Below, in pieces: positions 1-8,155 of a stretch of 60,861 nucleotides of DNA. The notes beneath the pieces were generated by a model. The model was not told the DNA's origin. It ran no database searches and worked only from the letters and a program-made list of their open reading frames with translations. This stretch comes from an uncultured Pseudohongiella sp. (GTDB taxonomy: Bacteria > Pseudomonadota > Gammaproteobacteria > Pseudomonadales > Pseudohongiellaceae): positions 1 to 60,861 of the forward strand of contig CACJAW010000009.1 in assembly GCA_902591495.1 (NCBI GenBank), in the 5' to 3' direction. The translations under genes were made by a program, and so were the position numbers. Positions within the stretch are counted from its first letter, which is position 1, and every line of letters starts with the position of its first letter.

Positions 1-487
1 ATTGAGCTCTATCTGAATTCAAAGGGATTCCTTGTCGCGAGCCATCAGAAGAGTCAAATATCCCTTTTTGACCTATTCGCATCAACATTTCACTACCATC
101 ATGAGAGTATTTCTGAATGTATCCAGTGCCGGCAGCGACTACCCAAATACTTCCATCCTGCTCCACATGGCAATCATGAAGCCGCGGCCCCAAGACTTCA
201 GAATCGCCCCAACCTCTGACAACCTCTCCTTGAGGATTGAGTTCTATTATAGGTGGTGCCAACTTTGCGCCATCGAGGTCGGCTTCAACAACATTTTGGC
301 GGTTTAACAAAAACACATGGTCGTCTCGGCCAATACAAATCCCGCCGATACCCCCAGTCAACCAATTTTCGCCCATTGGAACCTGAGGCCATTGCAGGTC
401 GAGCTCAAACTGGGGGGGCTGTGCAAAGGTCTTCACAGCGACCATGATAGTCGCAAAGTTTAACCATCGAAGTATCGTCTTATTCAT
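1..487 (-). CDS. Secreted NHL-type beta-propeller protein, N-terminal part (runs off left edge)
   Basis: The minus strand from an ATG at 485-487 stays open to the window edge, about 162 codons. The product starts with a signal peptide (MNKTILRWL... ending near the Ala-Gln at residues 22-23). Repeated propeller-strand motifs follow: GGIGGICIGRDDHVFLLNR, LAPPIIELNPQGEVVRGWG, HDCHVEQDGSIWVV and IQKYSHDGSEMLMRIG. These are typical of NHL or SMP-30-like six-bladed propellers. The role is unknown. Many such periplasmic propellers are annotated as peptidylglycine-monooxygenase-like, but no catalytic residues can be judged here. The downstream part lies outside the window. Confidence 0.8.
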   Translation of the reverse strand, partial: MNKTILRWLNFATIMVAVKTFAQPPQFELDLQWPQVPMGENWLTGGIGGICIGRDDHVFLLNRQNVVEADLDGAKLAPPIIELNPQGEVVRGWGDSEVLGPRLHDCHVEQDGSIWVVAAGTGYIQKYSHDGSEMLMRIGQKGIFDSSDGSRQGIPLNSDRAQ

Positions 488-553
488 ACTAATCCTCTTT
501 GTAACAAGCTCCTCAAAAATATAACTCCTGCATTTTATAATTGAACTCGAAAA

Positions 554-1735
554 CTAACGCAGATCAAACCAAGGACGAATCTTTGTTCCGAGAATACTTC
601 CCACAAAGGCAGATAAAAACCAGAGCCAACCATGTAGACTCGTGGAACCAATGCCACTGAAATAAGCACCTATATTGCAGCCATACGCTATTCGGGCACC
701 ATAACCCAACAATAAACCACCGATTACCGCGGCTATAATTTGCTTGGGTGGTAAAACTAGTGATGGCGTGAATTTTCGGGCTAAATTCGCAGCGCTTGCT
801 GCGCCAAGCATAATCCCAATGTTCATTATCGTGGTGACATCACTAAAGATGCTTTGATTAAGCGAGTTTAAGGAAGCTGGTCGACTCCAATATGGCCAGG
901 CCGAAACGTCCAAACCTAGGCCTCCAGCGGCTTTTGCACCCCAAAGTGCGAAAGCCGAAGTTACACCCCAGGGTCTTCCGGCCAGCAATAAAGTTGCTAC
1001 TTGAACTAGAACCAATGCTAAAGCCCCTGCAAGCAATGGCCATGGTCCTCGAAGCACCGAAAAACCGCTACGTGGTTCACTGACTATCGTTCCATTTCGG
1101 CTTCTTTCATACAAAATCGAAACATACCAAATGCCAGCAAATATTATAAAGCTGAGCAGAATTCCTCCTAGTAGACCAAAACTTCCAGTCAAAGAAACTG
1201 GTGCTATTCCTGGAGTGTTTTGCCAACCGGACCACTGCCAGGTCCCCAGAAGCGAGCCAATTATGAAGGATATCAGCGTAATAAACATTCGCGTGTTCCC
1301 GCCTCCAGCAGTGTAAAGAGTGCCTGATGCACAGCCCCCGCCCAACTGCATACCAAGACCGAACATAAAAGCCCCACATATAACGGAAAAGTTTAAAGGT
1401 GCCACAGAACCCCTCAAACCAAGACCAAATAACTCACCTTGAGCGATAATTGGAGTAAAGAACAGGACCGTGAGAGCCAACATTAACATTTGGGCTCTCA
1501 AACCAGCTCCCCGTCCAGAACTAACGACTTCGCGCCAAGCGGAGGTAAATCCAAAAGCAGCGTGATAAAGAATTATCCCAGCCGAAAGCCCAACCAAAAA
1601 CAAAGCACCTTGGCGCCAACCAAAAAAATTCGCTAACAAAAGAGTAAAAGTCCCGCTAAACAAACATATCACCCCAAGTAAATAGGGGGCTGGAGCAGTC
1701 ATCAAAGTTTCTTCCCTTGCCGTCTTAAGATCCAT
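554..1735 (-). CDS. YeeE/YedE family membrane transporter (DUF395, TsuA-like)
   Basis: This 393-residue polytopic inner-membrane protein has two homologous halves. Each carries the family's glycine/cysteine signature: GGGCASGTLYTAGGG in the first half and GYGARIAYGCNIGAYFSG near the C-terminus. Characterised relatives (TsuA/YeeE) take up thiosulfate through conserved cysteines; others are proposed to move other small sulfur compounds. No tusA/yeeD partner is adjacent. Two starts are possible: the long one, or an internal ATG 11 codons later (MTAPAPYLLG), which begins right at the first membrane segment. It is divergent from the amine dehydrogenase operon, which ends with a sulfite-oxidase-like gene, so a sulfur link is possible but unproven. 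Confidence 0.88.
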   Translation of the reverse strand: MDLKTAREETLMTAPAPYLLGVICLFSGTFTLLLANFFGWRQGALFLVGLSAGIILYHAAFGFTSAWREVVSSGRGAGLRAQMLMLALTVLFFTPIIAQGELFGLGLRGSVAPLNFSVICGAFMFGLGMQLGGGCASGTLYTAGGGNTRMFITLISFIIGSLLGTWQWSGWQNTPGIAPVSLTGSFGLLGGILLSFIIFAGIWYVSILYERSRNGTIVSEPRSGFSVLRGPWPLLAGALALVLVQVATLLLAGRPWGVTSAFALWGAKAAGGLGLDVSAWPYWSRPASLNSLNQSIFSDVTTIMNIGIMLGAASAANLARKFTPSLVLPPKQIIAAVIGGLLLGYGARIAYGCNIGAYFSGIGSTSLHGWLWFLSAFVGSILGTKIRPWFDLR

Positions 1736-1793
1736 ACGTTCATTCCGAAATTAGATAAGATGGAAGAATAGCATAATGGTATTTGCATCCATC

Positions 1794-1823
1794 ATGAAAT
1801 AGAAAGATATCGCCCTTTATAAT
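1794..1823 (+). promoter_or_regulatory. Candidate promoter of the aau operon
   Basis: A perfect TATAAT lies at 1818-1823, with ATGAAA (four of six matches to TTGACA) at 1794-1799 and an 18-nt spacer. The expected start leaves a leader of about 115 nt before aauB. A short inverted repeat (TCGCA at 1903-1907, TGCGA at 1915-1919) lies in that leader and might be an operator. This is consensus matching only. Confidence 0.4.
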
Positions 1824-1945
1824 TGTGAATGGCAAGATTTGTTCTTTTAATCAATGAATATGAAGCCATTGAAAGATAATTGAGATAGACTCTTTCTTAA
1901 GATCGCAGTCAAATTGCGACAGAAATTATTGAAGGAGTGGATCTG

Positions 1946-3043
1946 ATGAGCCTTGTATTTAGAACAGCTCTAATTCTTAATTTTGTCACCCAATTCGCAG
2001 TGGCACAAATTGTTCCAGAAGAAATCAGTGTTGAAACTATGCCTGATCGCGGGCCGAACTGGTTTATAGGTAAGACAGGTAACGGTGGATACATATTTGA
2101 TGCGACGGATGGCGAAATGAAAGGCATGTTATCGCTATCAAGGTATACCCCGGCGGTGACTTTCTCGCCACCCCGCCAAGAATTTTATGCAGCAGAATCT
2201 TATTTAGCGCGGGGTGTTTACGGCGAGCGTACTGATATAGTAGCCATTTATGATTATGAAAATTTAAGCCCGATCGCTGAAATTGAGATTCCAAATTACA
2301 TCGCCAGATTGCAAGTTCGAAGCCATATGGGATTGCTGAATAATGGACGACATTTGGCCGTACTCAACATGAACCCTGGCCACTCAGTCTCAATAGTCGA
2401 TGTAGAGGACAGAGTTTTCGCGCATGAGGCCTCCACGCCGGGTTGTGCAGTAATAATGCCAGTTGCTCAAAATGACTTTTTACAAGTATGTGGTGACGGG
2501 ACACTTCAGTTGATTCAACTCGACTTAAGCGGCTTTGAAGCCAATCGTGTTCGGAGCGATATATTCTTTAGCGTAATGGATGATGCAATTTTTGATCGCG
2601 TTGCGTCTAGCAATACTGGTTGGTTTTTAATCACACATTCCGGAACTATATTTCATGCATCCACCGACGACGATCAAATAATTATAGAAGACGGGTGGAA
2701 TCCGCGCTTAGAGGGTGAAGAAAATTGGCGTCCGGGAGGTCGTAATGAAATCATCACTGCTCATCACGAGACAGGCTTAATATATGTCGCAATGCACGAG
2801 GGGCCAATTGACACACATCATGAGCCAGGAACAGAAATTTGGGTGCTAGATTCAAACTCCAAACGTCGCATAGGCAAGATTGCATTGGACACTCCGGCGA
2901 ACAGTATTCTCGTTACTCAAGAAGAAAATCCAAAGCTATTGGTGGTTGACAGCGAGGGAGGATCGCATGTCTACAACGCTATGACGCTGAGTTACGAGCG
3001 ATCCATCGCAATCCCCGGGTCAACCGCTTTTGAAGACCTATAG
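1946..3043 (+). CDS. aauB: Amine dehydrogenase (TTQ-dependent) large/heavy subunit
   Basis: This is the large subunit of a periplasmic quinoprotein amine dehydrogenase (MauB/AauB family). It forms a seven-bladed propeller that packs against the TTQ-bearing light chain. The mature part begins after a Sec signal peptide (MSLVFRTALILNF...AVA-Q). Recognisable family segments are RGPNWFIGK, LLNNGRHLAVLNM, HASTPGCAVIMPV, GLIYVAMHEG and GTEIWVLD. I take the ATG at 1946 as start because AAGGAG at 1932-1937 is spaced correctly for it; the in-frame GTG at 1937 lies inside that ribosome site. It is first of the operon aauB-E-D-A-cytochrome c-molybdoenzyme. I favour the aromatic type over methylamine dehydrogenase because of the light-chain cysteine pattern. 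Confidence 0.9.
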   Translation: MSLVFRTALILNFVTQFAVAQIVPEEISVETMPDRGPNWFIGKTGNGGYIFDATDGEMKGMLSLSRYTPAVTFSPPRQEFYAAESYLARGVYGERTDIVAIYDYENLSPIAEIEIPNYIARLQVRSHMGLLNNGRHLAVLNMNPGHSVSIVDVEDRVFAHEASTPGCAVIMPVAQNDFLQVCGDGTLQLIQLDLSGFEANRVRSDIFFSVMDDAIFDRVASSNTGWFLITHSGTIFHASTDDDQIIIEDGWNPRLEGEENWRPGGRNEIITAHHETGLIYVAMHEGPIDTHHEPGTEIWVLDSNSKRRIGKIALDTPANSILVTQEENPKLLVVDSEGGSHVYNAMTLSYERSIAIPGSTAFEDL

Positions 3044-3052
3044 TTCTTAGCG

Positions 3053-3616
3053 ATGATAGACTCAGTCATTCAATCTCTCATATCAACAAGTGCCTGTCTG
3101 CTATTTTTAATAGCCGGGATACACAAATTAGCAAACCGTTCCGAATTTCAGGGAATCATTGAAAATTATAAATTGATACCCCAAAAATTTTCAAAAGCCA
3201 TAGTATTAATACTTGGCGTAACAGAATTAACTCTCGCAGCAGGTTGGCTAACTAGTCAATCACTCGCGACACCTGTTGCGAGCATCTGCTTACTGAGCAT
3301 TTACACTCTTTCCATAGCCATAAATCTTGTTCGGGGACGAGTATATATTGATTGTGGGTGTAGCTTCTCCAAATTCGACAAGCTTCTTAACCGAACAAAT
3401 GGCTCACATTTATCCTTGGGGCTTGTGATAAGAAACCTTAGTTTAATCTTGATTATGATGGCGTCTCTTCTACCTTCAAATTCAAGAATTCTGAATTACT
3501 TAGATTATATGAATTTATTATTCAGCCTGATATGCATCGTCGCAATCTATGCAGCTGCCAATCAGCTACTCCGAAATAATAACGAAATCAGCTCTTGGAG
3601 AAACGTCAATGAATGA
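3053..3616 (+). CDS. aauE: MauE/AauE-type membrane protein for amine dehydrogenase maturation
   Basis: This 187-residue inner-membrane protein has four to five hydrophobic segments and belongs to the MauE/DoxX-like family. MauE and MauD are needed for export, folding and disulfide formation of the cysteine-rich light chain. A conserved YIDCGCSF motif sits in the first third to half and probably takes part in thiol-disulfide chemistry with the partner MauD. The gene starts 9 nt after aauB stops and overlaps aauD by 8 nt, so translation is probably coupled. Confidence 0.87.
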   Translation: MIDSVIQSLISTSACLLFLIAGIHKLANRSEFQGIIENYKLIPQKFSKAIVLILGVTELTLAAGWLTSQSLATPVASICLLSIYTLSIAINLVRGRVYIDCGCSFSKFDKLLNRTNGSHLSLGLVIRNLSLILIMMASLLPSNSRILNYLDYMNLLFSLICIVAIYAAANQLLRNNNEISSWRNVNE

Positions 3617-4256
3617 AGCGCTGATTATTTCAAATATTATTTTATGGGTAGTTGTAATCGCGTTAACAATCCTTTTATTTGCGGTTACAAGACAAGTAGG
3701 CATATTACATGAGCGAGTAGCACCAGCCGGTGCTCTTCAACCAACGTCCGGACCCAAAATCGGCGAAATTACCGAAGAAATAAGAACCACTTCACTTCAG
3801 GGTAACTCCGTGTTAATTGGTGGAACTCAAGAGAAAGAGAACGCATCGTTAGTCTTGTTTATTTCACCAACCTGTCCAGTTTGCAAAGAGCTAGTGCCTA
3901 CTGCAAAATCATTAGCAAAAGCGGAGCTAAACCAAATGCGTTTGTTCTTCGCTAGTGATGGTGAAGATCTAAAGCAACATAAAAATTATATCCATGATTT
4001 AGAAATTGAGGATTATCCTTACTTGGTGTCAGAGGCACTCGGGATGTACTATCAAGTCAGCAAGCTTCCTTTTGCTGTTCTAATCGATGGCAATGGGATT
4101 CTAAGAAGTAAAGGTCTAGTGAATACCCGTGAGCACCTCGAGAGTCTCATTGAATCAATGAATACAGGTATAGCTACAGTACAGGAATATGTTGCTTCTA
4201 AGTCAGAATCAGTAAAACCAAAGACCAAATTATCAGCAGCGGAAAATATGTCATGA
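3609..4256 (+). CDS. aauD: MauD/AauD-type thioredoxin-like protein
   Basis: The product has one N-terminal membrane anchor (residues about 5-28) followed by a periplasmic thioredoxin/AhpC-TSA-like domain with the redox motif C-P-V-C (Cys89 and Cys92). The cis-proline region is seen as KLPFAVLIDGNG. Members act as disulfide isomerases or reductants for the light chain, which here has 14 cysteines. A longer in-frame start at 3549 is possible, but the ATG at 3609 overlaps the aauE stop and leads straight into the anchor, so I prefer it. The gene overlaps aauA by 4 nt. Confidence 0.88.
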   Translation: MNEALIISNIILWVVVIALTILLFAVTRQVGILHERVAPAGALQPTSGPKIGEITEEIRTTSLQGNSVLIGGTQEKENASLVLFISPTCPVCKELVPTAKSLAKAELNQMRLFFASDGEDLKQHKNYIHDLEIEDYPYLVSEALGMYYQVSKLPFAVLIDGNGILRSKGLVNTREHLESLIESMNTGIATVQEYVASKSESVKPKTKLSAAENMS

Positions 4257-4789
4257 GAATAGACACGATTATTGATCGTACTTACTACTGGATAGACGAA
4301 AGCGCACGCCGCACGAGCTTGGCTATGGCTCGCAAGTTATCTCGGAGGAACTTTATTTCTAAATTGGGCTTGTTCCTAACTGGAGCAGCTTCGTTTCCAT
4401 TATTGCCTGTTGCTCGATCATTTGCTCAGGAATCAGTGCAAGAGATTGGCGACCCCCAGAGCTGCGACTATTGGCGATACTGCGCCATGAGCGGAACACT
4501 TTGTACTTGTTGCGGCGGAACATACACTTCATGCCCACCAGGGTCTGAAGCATCCCCTATCACTTGGGTTGGCACATGCACAAATCCTGCGGATGGACGC
4601 AGCTACCTGATGTCTTATAACGACTGTTGCGGGAAAGCAGTCTGCTCACGATGCGGTTGTCATAATACGGAAGGCGACAAACCAGTGTACTTCAATAGCA
4701 ATAGCAGCACAGTGCTGTGGTGTTTTGGTACTGAAAATACAAGTTATCATTGCACTGTGTCGCTAGTATTGGGCGCGGCAGACGAATAG
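4253..4789 (+). CDS. aauA: Amine dehydrogenase light subunit, TTQ cofactor-bearing, aromatic type
   Basis: The small subunit carries the self-derived tryptophan tryptophylquinone cofactor. By alignment from memory to Paracoccus MauA, the two cofactor tryptophans are Trp105 (ITWVGTC) and Trp156 (VLWCFGTE); the catalytic Asp is Asp124 (YNDCCG) and the active-site Thr is Thr168. A twin-arginine signal (SRRNFISKLG, residues 30-39) precedes the mature domain, so it is exported by Tat like known light chains. The mature part has 14 cysteines; methylamine dehydrogenases have 12. The extra pair (Cys87 in CTCCGG and Cys131 in GKAVC) matches my recollection of Alcaligenes aromatic amine dehydrogenase. 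Likely substrates are phenylethylamine-like amines, giving aldehyde plus ammonia. Confidence 0.92.
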   Translation: MRIDTIIDRTYYWIDESARRTSLAMARKLSRRNFISKLGLFLTGAASFPLLPVARSFAQESVQEIGDPQSCDYWRYCAMSGTLCTCCGGTYTSCPPGSEASPITWVGTCTNPADGRSYLMSYNDCCGKAVCSRCGCHNTEGDKPVYFNSNSSTVLWCFGTENTSYHCTVSLVLGAADE

Positions 4790-4799
4790 TGACCAAACC

Positions 4800-5216
4800 A
4801 TGCGAAAAAAACTCGTTCTTTTAACATCGCTAGCACTACTTTTATTACAGGCTTCTTTTGCGGTCTTTGCCGCCAGCCCCCGAACGAATTATCTGCTGTA
4901 TTGCAGCGGTTGCCATCGCCCAATGGGTGAAGGCAAGCCACCCAATGTTCCTACTCTTCATGATGAGCTTGGCAAAATGATGAGTGTGAATGCCATGCGT
5001 GGATACTTGGCTCGAGTCCCAGGGTCTGCACATGCACCAATTTCAAATTCGGAATTAACTGAAGTTTTAAACTGGTTGTTAGCAGAATTCAACGCTGAGA
5101 CACTACCGAAAAATTTTAAGAAACTGACCGTTGGAGAAGTAACAGAAGCAAGAACCCAGATTTTGGCAAACCCAAATCAGTACAGAGAAGATCATTGGAA
5201 AGCTTACGAATTTTAA
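4800..5216 (+). CDS. Monohaem cytochrome c, probable electron acceptor of the amine dehydrogenase
   Basis: This small exported c-type cytochrome has a signal peptide (residues 1-25) and a single haem site C-S-G-C-H (Cys35, Cys38, His39). A Met ligand is likely in the segment near KMMSVNAMRGYL. It starts 10 nt after aauA. From memory, the Alcaligenes faecalis aau cluster also has a small monohaem cytochrome gene right after aauA, whereas mau clusters usually have the copper protein amicyanin. It probably accepts electrons from TTQ and passes them towards the oxidase. Confidence 0.85.
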   Translation: MRKKLVLLTSLALLLLQASFAVFAASPRTNYLLYCSGCHRPMGEGKPPNVPTLHDELGKMMSVNAMRGYLARVPGSAHAPISNSELTEVLNWLLAEFNAETLPKNFKKLTVGEVTEARTQILANPNQYREDHWKAYEF

Positions 5217-5249
5217 GACCAAATTATAAGATTAAACGAGGACTGCCCC

Positions 5250-6419
5250 ATGAATGACAAAAAAATTACCCGAAGAGAAGCGATAAAAAAAACAGTCAAC
5301 ACGAGTGTGGCGGCTGGCACACTGGCAAGCATGCCCCAATGGATACTTCCGGCTCTCGCGCAAGGAGAGGAGCTGGTTTTGTTTACTGATATGCCTGAAG
5401 ATTACAGCAGACCACCTGCAAGACCGGGCGCACCGCACTGGTTAGACACAAGAATGATCTCAGACTTCTATACCGACAATCAGGACTTTTATGTTGTGCA
5501 ACATTACGGCCAACCAGAGATAGATCTCTCCGATTACACCCTTAAAGTAACTGGGTTAGTTGATCGAGAGATGGAATATAGCCTCTCTGATCTGCAAGGC
5601 ATGAACCAAGTCGACATAGATGCTGGTTTTGAGTGTGGTGGAAATAATACAGGTAGGTTCCAAGGCCTGATTGGTAACGCGAATTGGAAAGGCGTGAGAC
5701 TTCAAGACTTGCTCAATGCAAGTGGAGTGAAAAGCGAGGGGACTGAAGTCGTATTCTTTGGCGCCGATAGCGGAGCAGAGGAGATTCCAAACCGGGACAT
5801 CGAAGTAGAGCAGTCCTTTTCTAGAAGCCTTCCTGTGGCAGAAGCCTTGCGTGAGGAAAACCTGTTAGCTCTTGAAATGAACGGCGAAAATTTGCCTCAG
5901 GGTCACGGTCGACCAGTACGTCTTCTCGTGCCCGGCTTTTACGGTGTCGCCAATGTTAAATGGTTAACGCAAATACATGTCCAAGATAGACGACATATGG
6001 GCAGGTTTATGGGTCGCGACTACGTTACCTTAAAGAGAGAAATGATTGGTGGTGAAGAGCGATGGGTCGAGAATTCGGTCACCAGGATTCAGCTAAAATC
6101 TGCAGTTGTGCGAGTAACCAAACTAGGCAATCAGCACAAAATAACGGGTTTTGTGCTGACGGATGGTACTCCACTTCGCAGCGTCGAAGTAAAGGTCGAT
6201 GACGGTCCTTGGCAAGCAGCAACTGTCGACCCGAGGTCCACCAAATATTCCTGGAAATTATTCACAATGGATTGGAACCCGACCCCCGGCGACCATACCT
6301 TAGTTTCGAGGGCCACTGATGTAAATGGCCATGTTCAGCTTACGGCAGAAGAGATGCCGGAAAAAGCAAGCCGTTGGGAGAACTATGCTCAATTCCCAAG
6401 AACCATCAGAACATCGTAA
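5250..6419 (+). CDS. Sulfite-oxidase-family molybdopterin enzyme, Tat-exported
   Basis: This is a 389-residue member of the sulfite oxidase family (SorA/SoxC-like). The N-terminus has a twin-arginine signal (TRREAIKKT, Arg8-Arg9) and a hydrophobic stretch ending near ALAQ. The molybdenum-binding domain carries the cysteine ligand Cys129 in GFECGGNNTGR, then WKGVRLQDLL, GHGRPVRLLVPGFYG and VKWLTQIHV. A C-terminal immunoglobulin-like dimerisation domain follows (from about residue 270). It has no haem domain, so it may use the cytochrome c encoded just upstream. Its substrate need not be sulfite. Its place 33 nt after the cytochrome gene suggests it belongs to the amine operon. Confidence 0.87.
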   Translation: MNDKKITRREAIKKTVNTSVAAGTLASMPQWILPALAQGEELVLFTDMPEDYSRPPARPGAPHWLDTRMISDFYTDNQDFYVVQHYGQPEIDLSDYTLKVTGLVDREMEYSLSDLQGMNQVDIDAGFECGGNNTGRFQGLIGNANWKGVRLQDLLNASGVKSEGTEVVFFGADSGAEEIPNRDIEVEQSFSRSLPVAEALREENLLALEMNGENLPQGHGRPVRLLVPGFYGVANVKWLTQIHVQDRRHMGRFMGRDYVTLKREMIGGEERWVENSVTRIQLKSAVVRVTKLGNQHKITGFVLTDGTPLRSVEVKVDDGPWQAATVDPRSTKYSWKLFTMDWNPTPGDHTLVSRATDVNGHVQLTAEEMPEKASRWENYAQFPRTIRTS

Positions 6420-6450
6420 GCTAAGTTCAAAGAACTGATCAACTTCGATT

Positions 6451-6500
6451 AAAGACTTCCACCAACGTCAAACTGAGTGTTCGTTGGTGGGGGTCCTTTT
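6451..6500. terminator. Bidirectional rho-independent terminator
   Basis: A perfect 9-bp inverted repeat (CCACCAACG at 6459-6467, CGTTGGTGG at 6482-6490) has flanking AAAGAC and GTCCTTTT that extend the stem. It ends the amine dehydrogenase operon on the plus strand. By symmetry it may also serve the convergent sirtuin gene, whose stop lies within it. Confidence 0.8.
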
Positions 6501-7389
6501 AACCTTGGTCCAACAAACAGCCGACCAACTGATTTAACACCTCTGAGCAATCTCCTCCAATCTTAAGAGAAAAAAGGTTGTCGCCCCTCGTAAGTCCCTG
6601 GTTTATGCAAGCGATAGGTATATGGTTCTCACTCGCATACTTACAAAAACGAAAACTAGAATAAACCATTAGTGATGTCCCAATCACCAATAGCGCTTTA
6701 GCTTTTTGTAAACGATTGAAAAGATAATTTACGATTTCTTTATTGACAGTGCTCCCGTAGAAAACCACATTTGGTTTCAACAGACCACTGCACCTAGGAC
6801 ACTGAGGAACCTTCATTTGATTAACAAATTCCTCTTGCACCTCTGCGTCCCCATCTGGTCTTAACGCCGTCTGTATTGTTTCCATGCGAGCTAACTGAGG
6901 ATTGTGCTGCCAAAGCCACGCTTGAACTCTTTCTCTCGAAGTCAAAAACCCACAGTCCATACAAACAACTTGATCTAATCTCCCATGAAGGTCTGTCACT
7001 TTTTTATGGCCAGCTTTTTGGTGCAGCCTATCTACGTTTTGCGTAGCTAAGGTTGCAATGTAACCTGTAGATTCCAATTCGACTAAGACTTTATGCGCAT
7101 CGTTAGGTTTCGCCGATGAGACGTTAGGCCAACCACCAAAGCTTCGTGCCCAGTATCTTCTGCGAGCCGCCTCTTTGTTTAGAAATTCTGAGTGCTGAAT
7201 TGGGTTATTACTTTTCCATTTGCCGACTTCGTCTCGATAGGTTTGGATGCCAGAGTTACGACTGATTCCGGCGCCTGTAATAACAAATAGCTCTGGGTAT
7301 TGTTCAATAAACTCTGCTAAATGGAACGCAGAACCCAGACGGGATTCTGCAATAGTCTGCTCTGATAAATTTGATCTCAATGAAAGCAT
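6499..7389 (-). CDS. SIR2-family NAD-dependent protein deacylase, SIRT4-like (class II)
   Basis: This 296-residue sirtuin removes acyl groups from lysine using NAD+. The NAD-binding GAGISRNSGIQTYRD spans residues 39-53. The catalytic His135 lies in TDLHG after TQNVD, and four zinc-ligand cysteines are at 143, 146, 197 and 200. LKPNVVFYGSTVN and LVIGTSL complete the Rossmann core. The segment RRRYWARSFGGWP is characteristic of the SIRT4 branch, whose members act on acyl groups other than acetyl, such as lipoyl, biotinyl and branched acyl. An acetyltransferase gene lies 32 nt upstream on the same strand, suggesting a shared transcript. Confidence 0.9.
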   Translation of the reverse strand: MLSLRSNLSEQTIAESRLGSAFHLAEFIEQYPELFVITGAGISRNSGIQTYRDEVGKWKSNNPIQHSEFLNKEAARRRYWARSFGGWPNVSSAKPNDAHKVLVELESTGYIATLATQNVDRLHQKAGHKKVTDLHGRLDQVVCMDCGFLTSRERVQAWLWQHNPQLARMETIQTALRPDGDAEVQEEFVNQMKVPQCPRCSGLLKPNVVFYGSTVNKEIVNYLFNRLQKAKALLVIGTSLMVYSSFRFCKYASENHIPIACINQGLTRGDNLFSLKIGGDCSEVLNQLVGCLLDQG

Positions 7390-7421
7390 TGAATTACCAA
7401 GATTCCAAAACCCTTTATACG

Positions 7422-7973
7422 TTAGAGGCTCTTACGCATTTTAATAATAGTATTGACATGCCCGTTTGCCGCCTTTCTCTTCTCTCTAGAAACCTCTGTA
7501 TATCCTTTAGCGACGTATAAAGGCTCCCCTGGGATGGTTGACCCTAACTCAATAACCTTAAAGCCAGATTCTCTCGCTGCCTGCTCACCCTTTAACAAAA
7601 GGAGAGATCCTATCCCCTTTCTCGTCCAGTCTGGATGGGTATACATCGCACGAATTCTTGCCGGTTCTTTCTTAGGGTCCGAAAAACTGTCGTCTCTGCC
7701 TTTGGTATGGTTTCCACCAAACAATGTCCTGCGCCTACTCCAACCCCCGCAGCCTACCAGGACTTTTTCCCCTTCTTTAGATGTCTCTACTACGAAATAA
7801 CTCCCATCTTCGATCAGCGTGAGATCTACACCCATCGACTCCTTATTAGCCTCGATTTGTTCCGCACTAAGGAACGCTTTCATGTTGATCTCTATTGAGA
7901 GCCTCATAAGCTCGGTTATAGATGCGATATCTGACTTATTTGCCACTCGGCAAGAAAATTCAAATTCTTTCAT
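7422..7973 (-). CDS. GNAT-family N-acetyltransferase
   Basis: This 183-residue single-domain GNAT protein has the acetyl-CoA-binding signature in RKGIGSLLLLKGEQ (motif A, R-K-G-I-G). ARIRAMYTHPDW precedes it and FKVIELGSTIPGEPLYVAKGY follows (motif B). The substrate cannot be predicted. The adjacent sirtuin on the same strand raises the possibility of an acylation/deacylation pair. Its start is an ATG at the end of a 201-nt intergenic region. Confidence 0.85.
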   Translation of the reverse strand: MKEFEFSCRVANKSDIASITELMRLSIEINMKAFLSAEQIEANKESMGVDLTLIEDGSYFVVETSKEGEKVLVGCGGWSRRRTLFGGNHTKGRDDSFSDPKKEPARIRAMYTHPDWTRKGIGSLLLLKGEQAARESGFKVIELGSTIPGEPLYVAKGYTEVSREKRKAANGHVNTIIKMRKSL

Positions 7974-8078
7974 GGTCTCTTGAAATCTAGAAAAAGCTCT
8001 AAGGTTGTTAATGCACTATTTGATGGGGAACCGCTTCTCACTAAAGCCTAGTCCGAGTTACTTCACAGGGAGATTCAA

Positions 8079-8114
8079 ATGGGTCCAGGTGGCTTAATTT
8101 ATGCTCCAGACTAA
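8079..8114 (+). other. Possible 11-codon mini-ORF or small RNA just before a terminator
   Basis: An AGGGAG ribosome site (8067-8072) lies 6 nt before an ATG that opens an 11-residue frame (MGPGGLIYAPD, stop TAA). A hairpin terminator usable on this strand starts 12 nt later. The region lies between two minus-strand genes, so no known plus-strand gene needs these signals. No convincing promoter was seen. It may be chance. Confidence 0.2.
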
Positions 8115-8126
8115 AGCCCTATATAT

Positions 8127-8155
8127 AAAAATGCAGAGCAAGGCTCTGCATTTTT
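8127..8155. terminator. Bidirectional rho-independent terminator
   Basis: A 13-bp stem is formed by AAAAATGCAGAGC and its complement around a 3-nt loop (TGCAGAGC 8132-8139, GCTCTGCA 8143-8150), flanked by A and T runs. On the minus strand it terminates the TPR-protein gene ending at 8175. Confidence 0.88.

Noticed and set aside
858-1379. ORFs on both strands inside the YeeE/YedE gene
   Set aside because: Shadow frames without ribosome sites or recognisable domains; the transporter frame has clear family motifs.
1937-1945. GTG start of the amine dehydrogenase large subunit at 1937
   Set aside because: The GTG overlaps the AAGGAG ribosome site that is properly spaced for the ATG at 1946.
1946-4789. 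Methylamine dehydrogenase (mau) instead of aromatic amine dehydrogenase
   Set aside because: The light chain has the extra cysteine pair of the aromatic type, no amicyanin gene follows, and a cytochrome c gene lies in its place; still, substrate is not proven.
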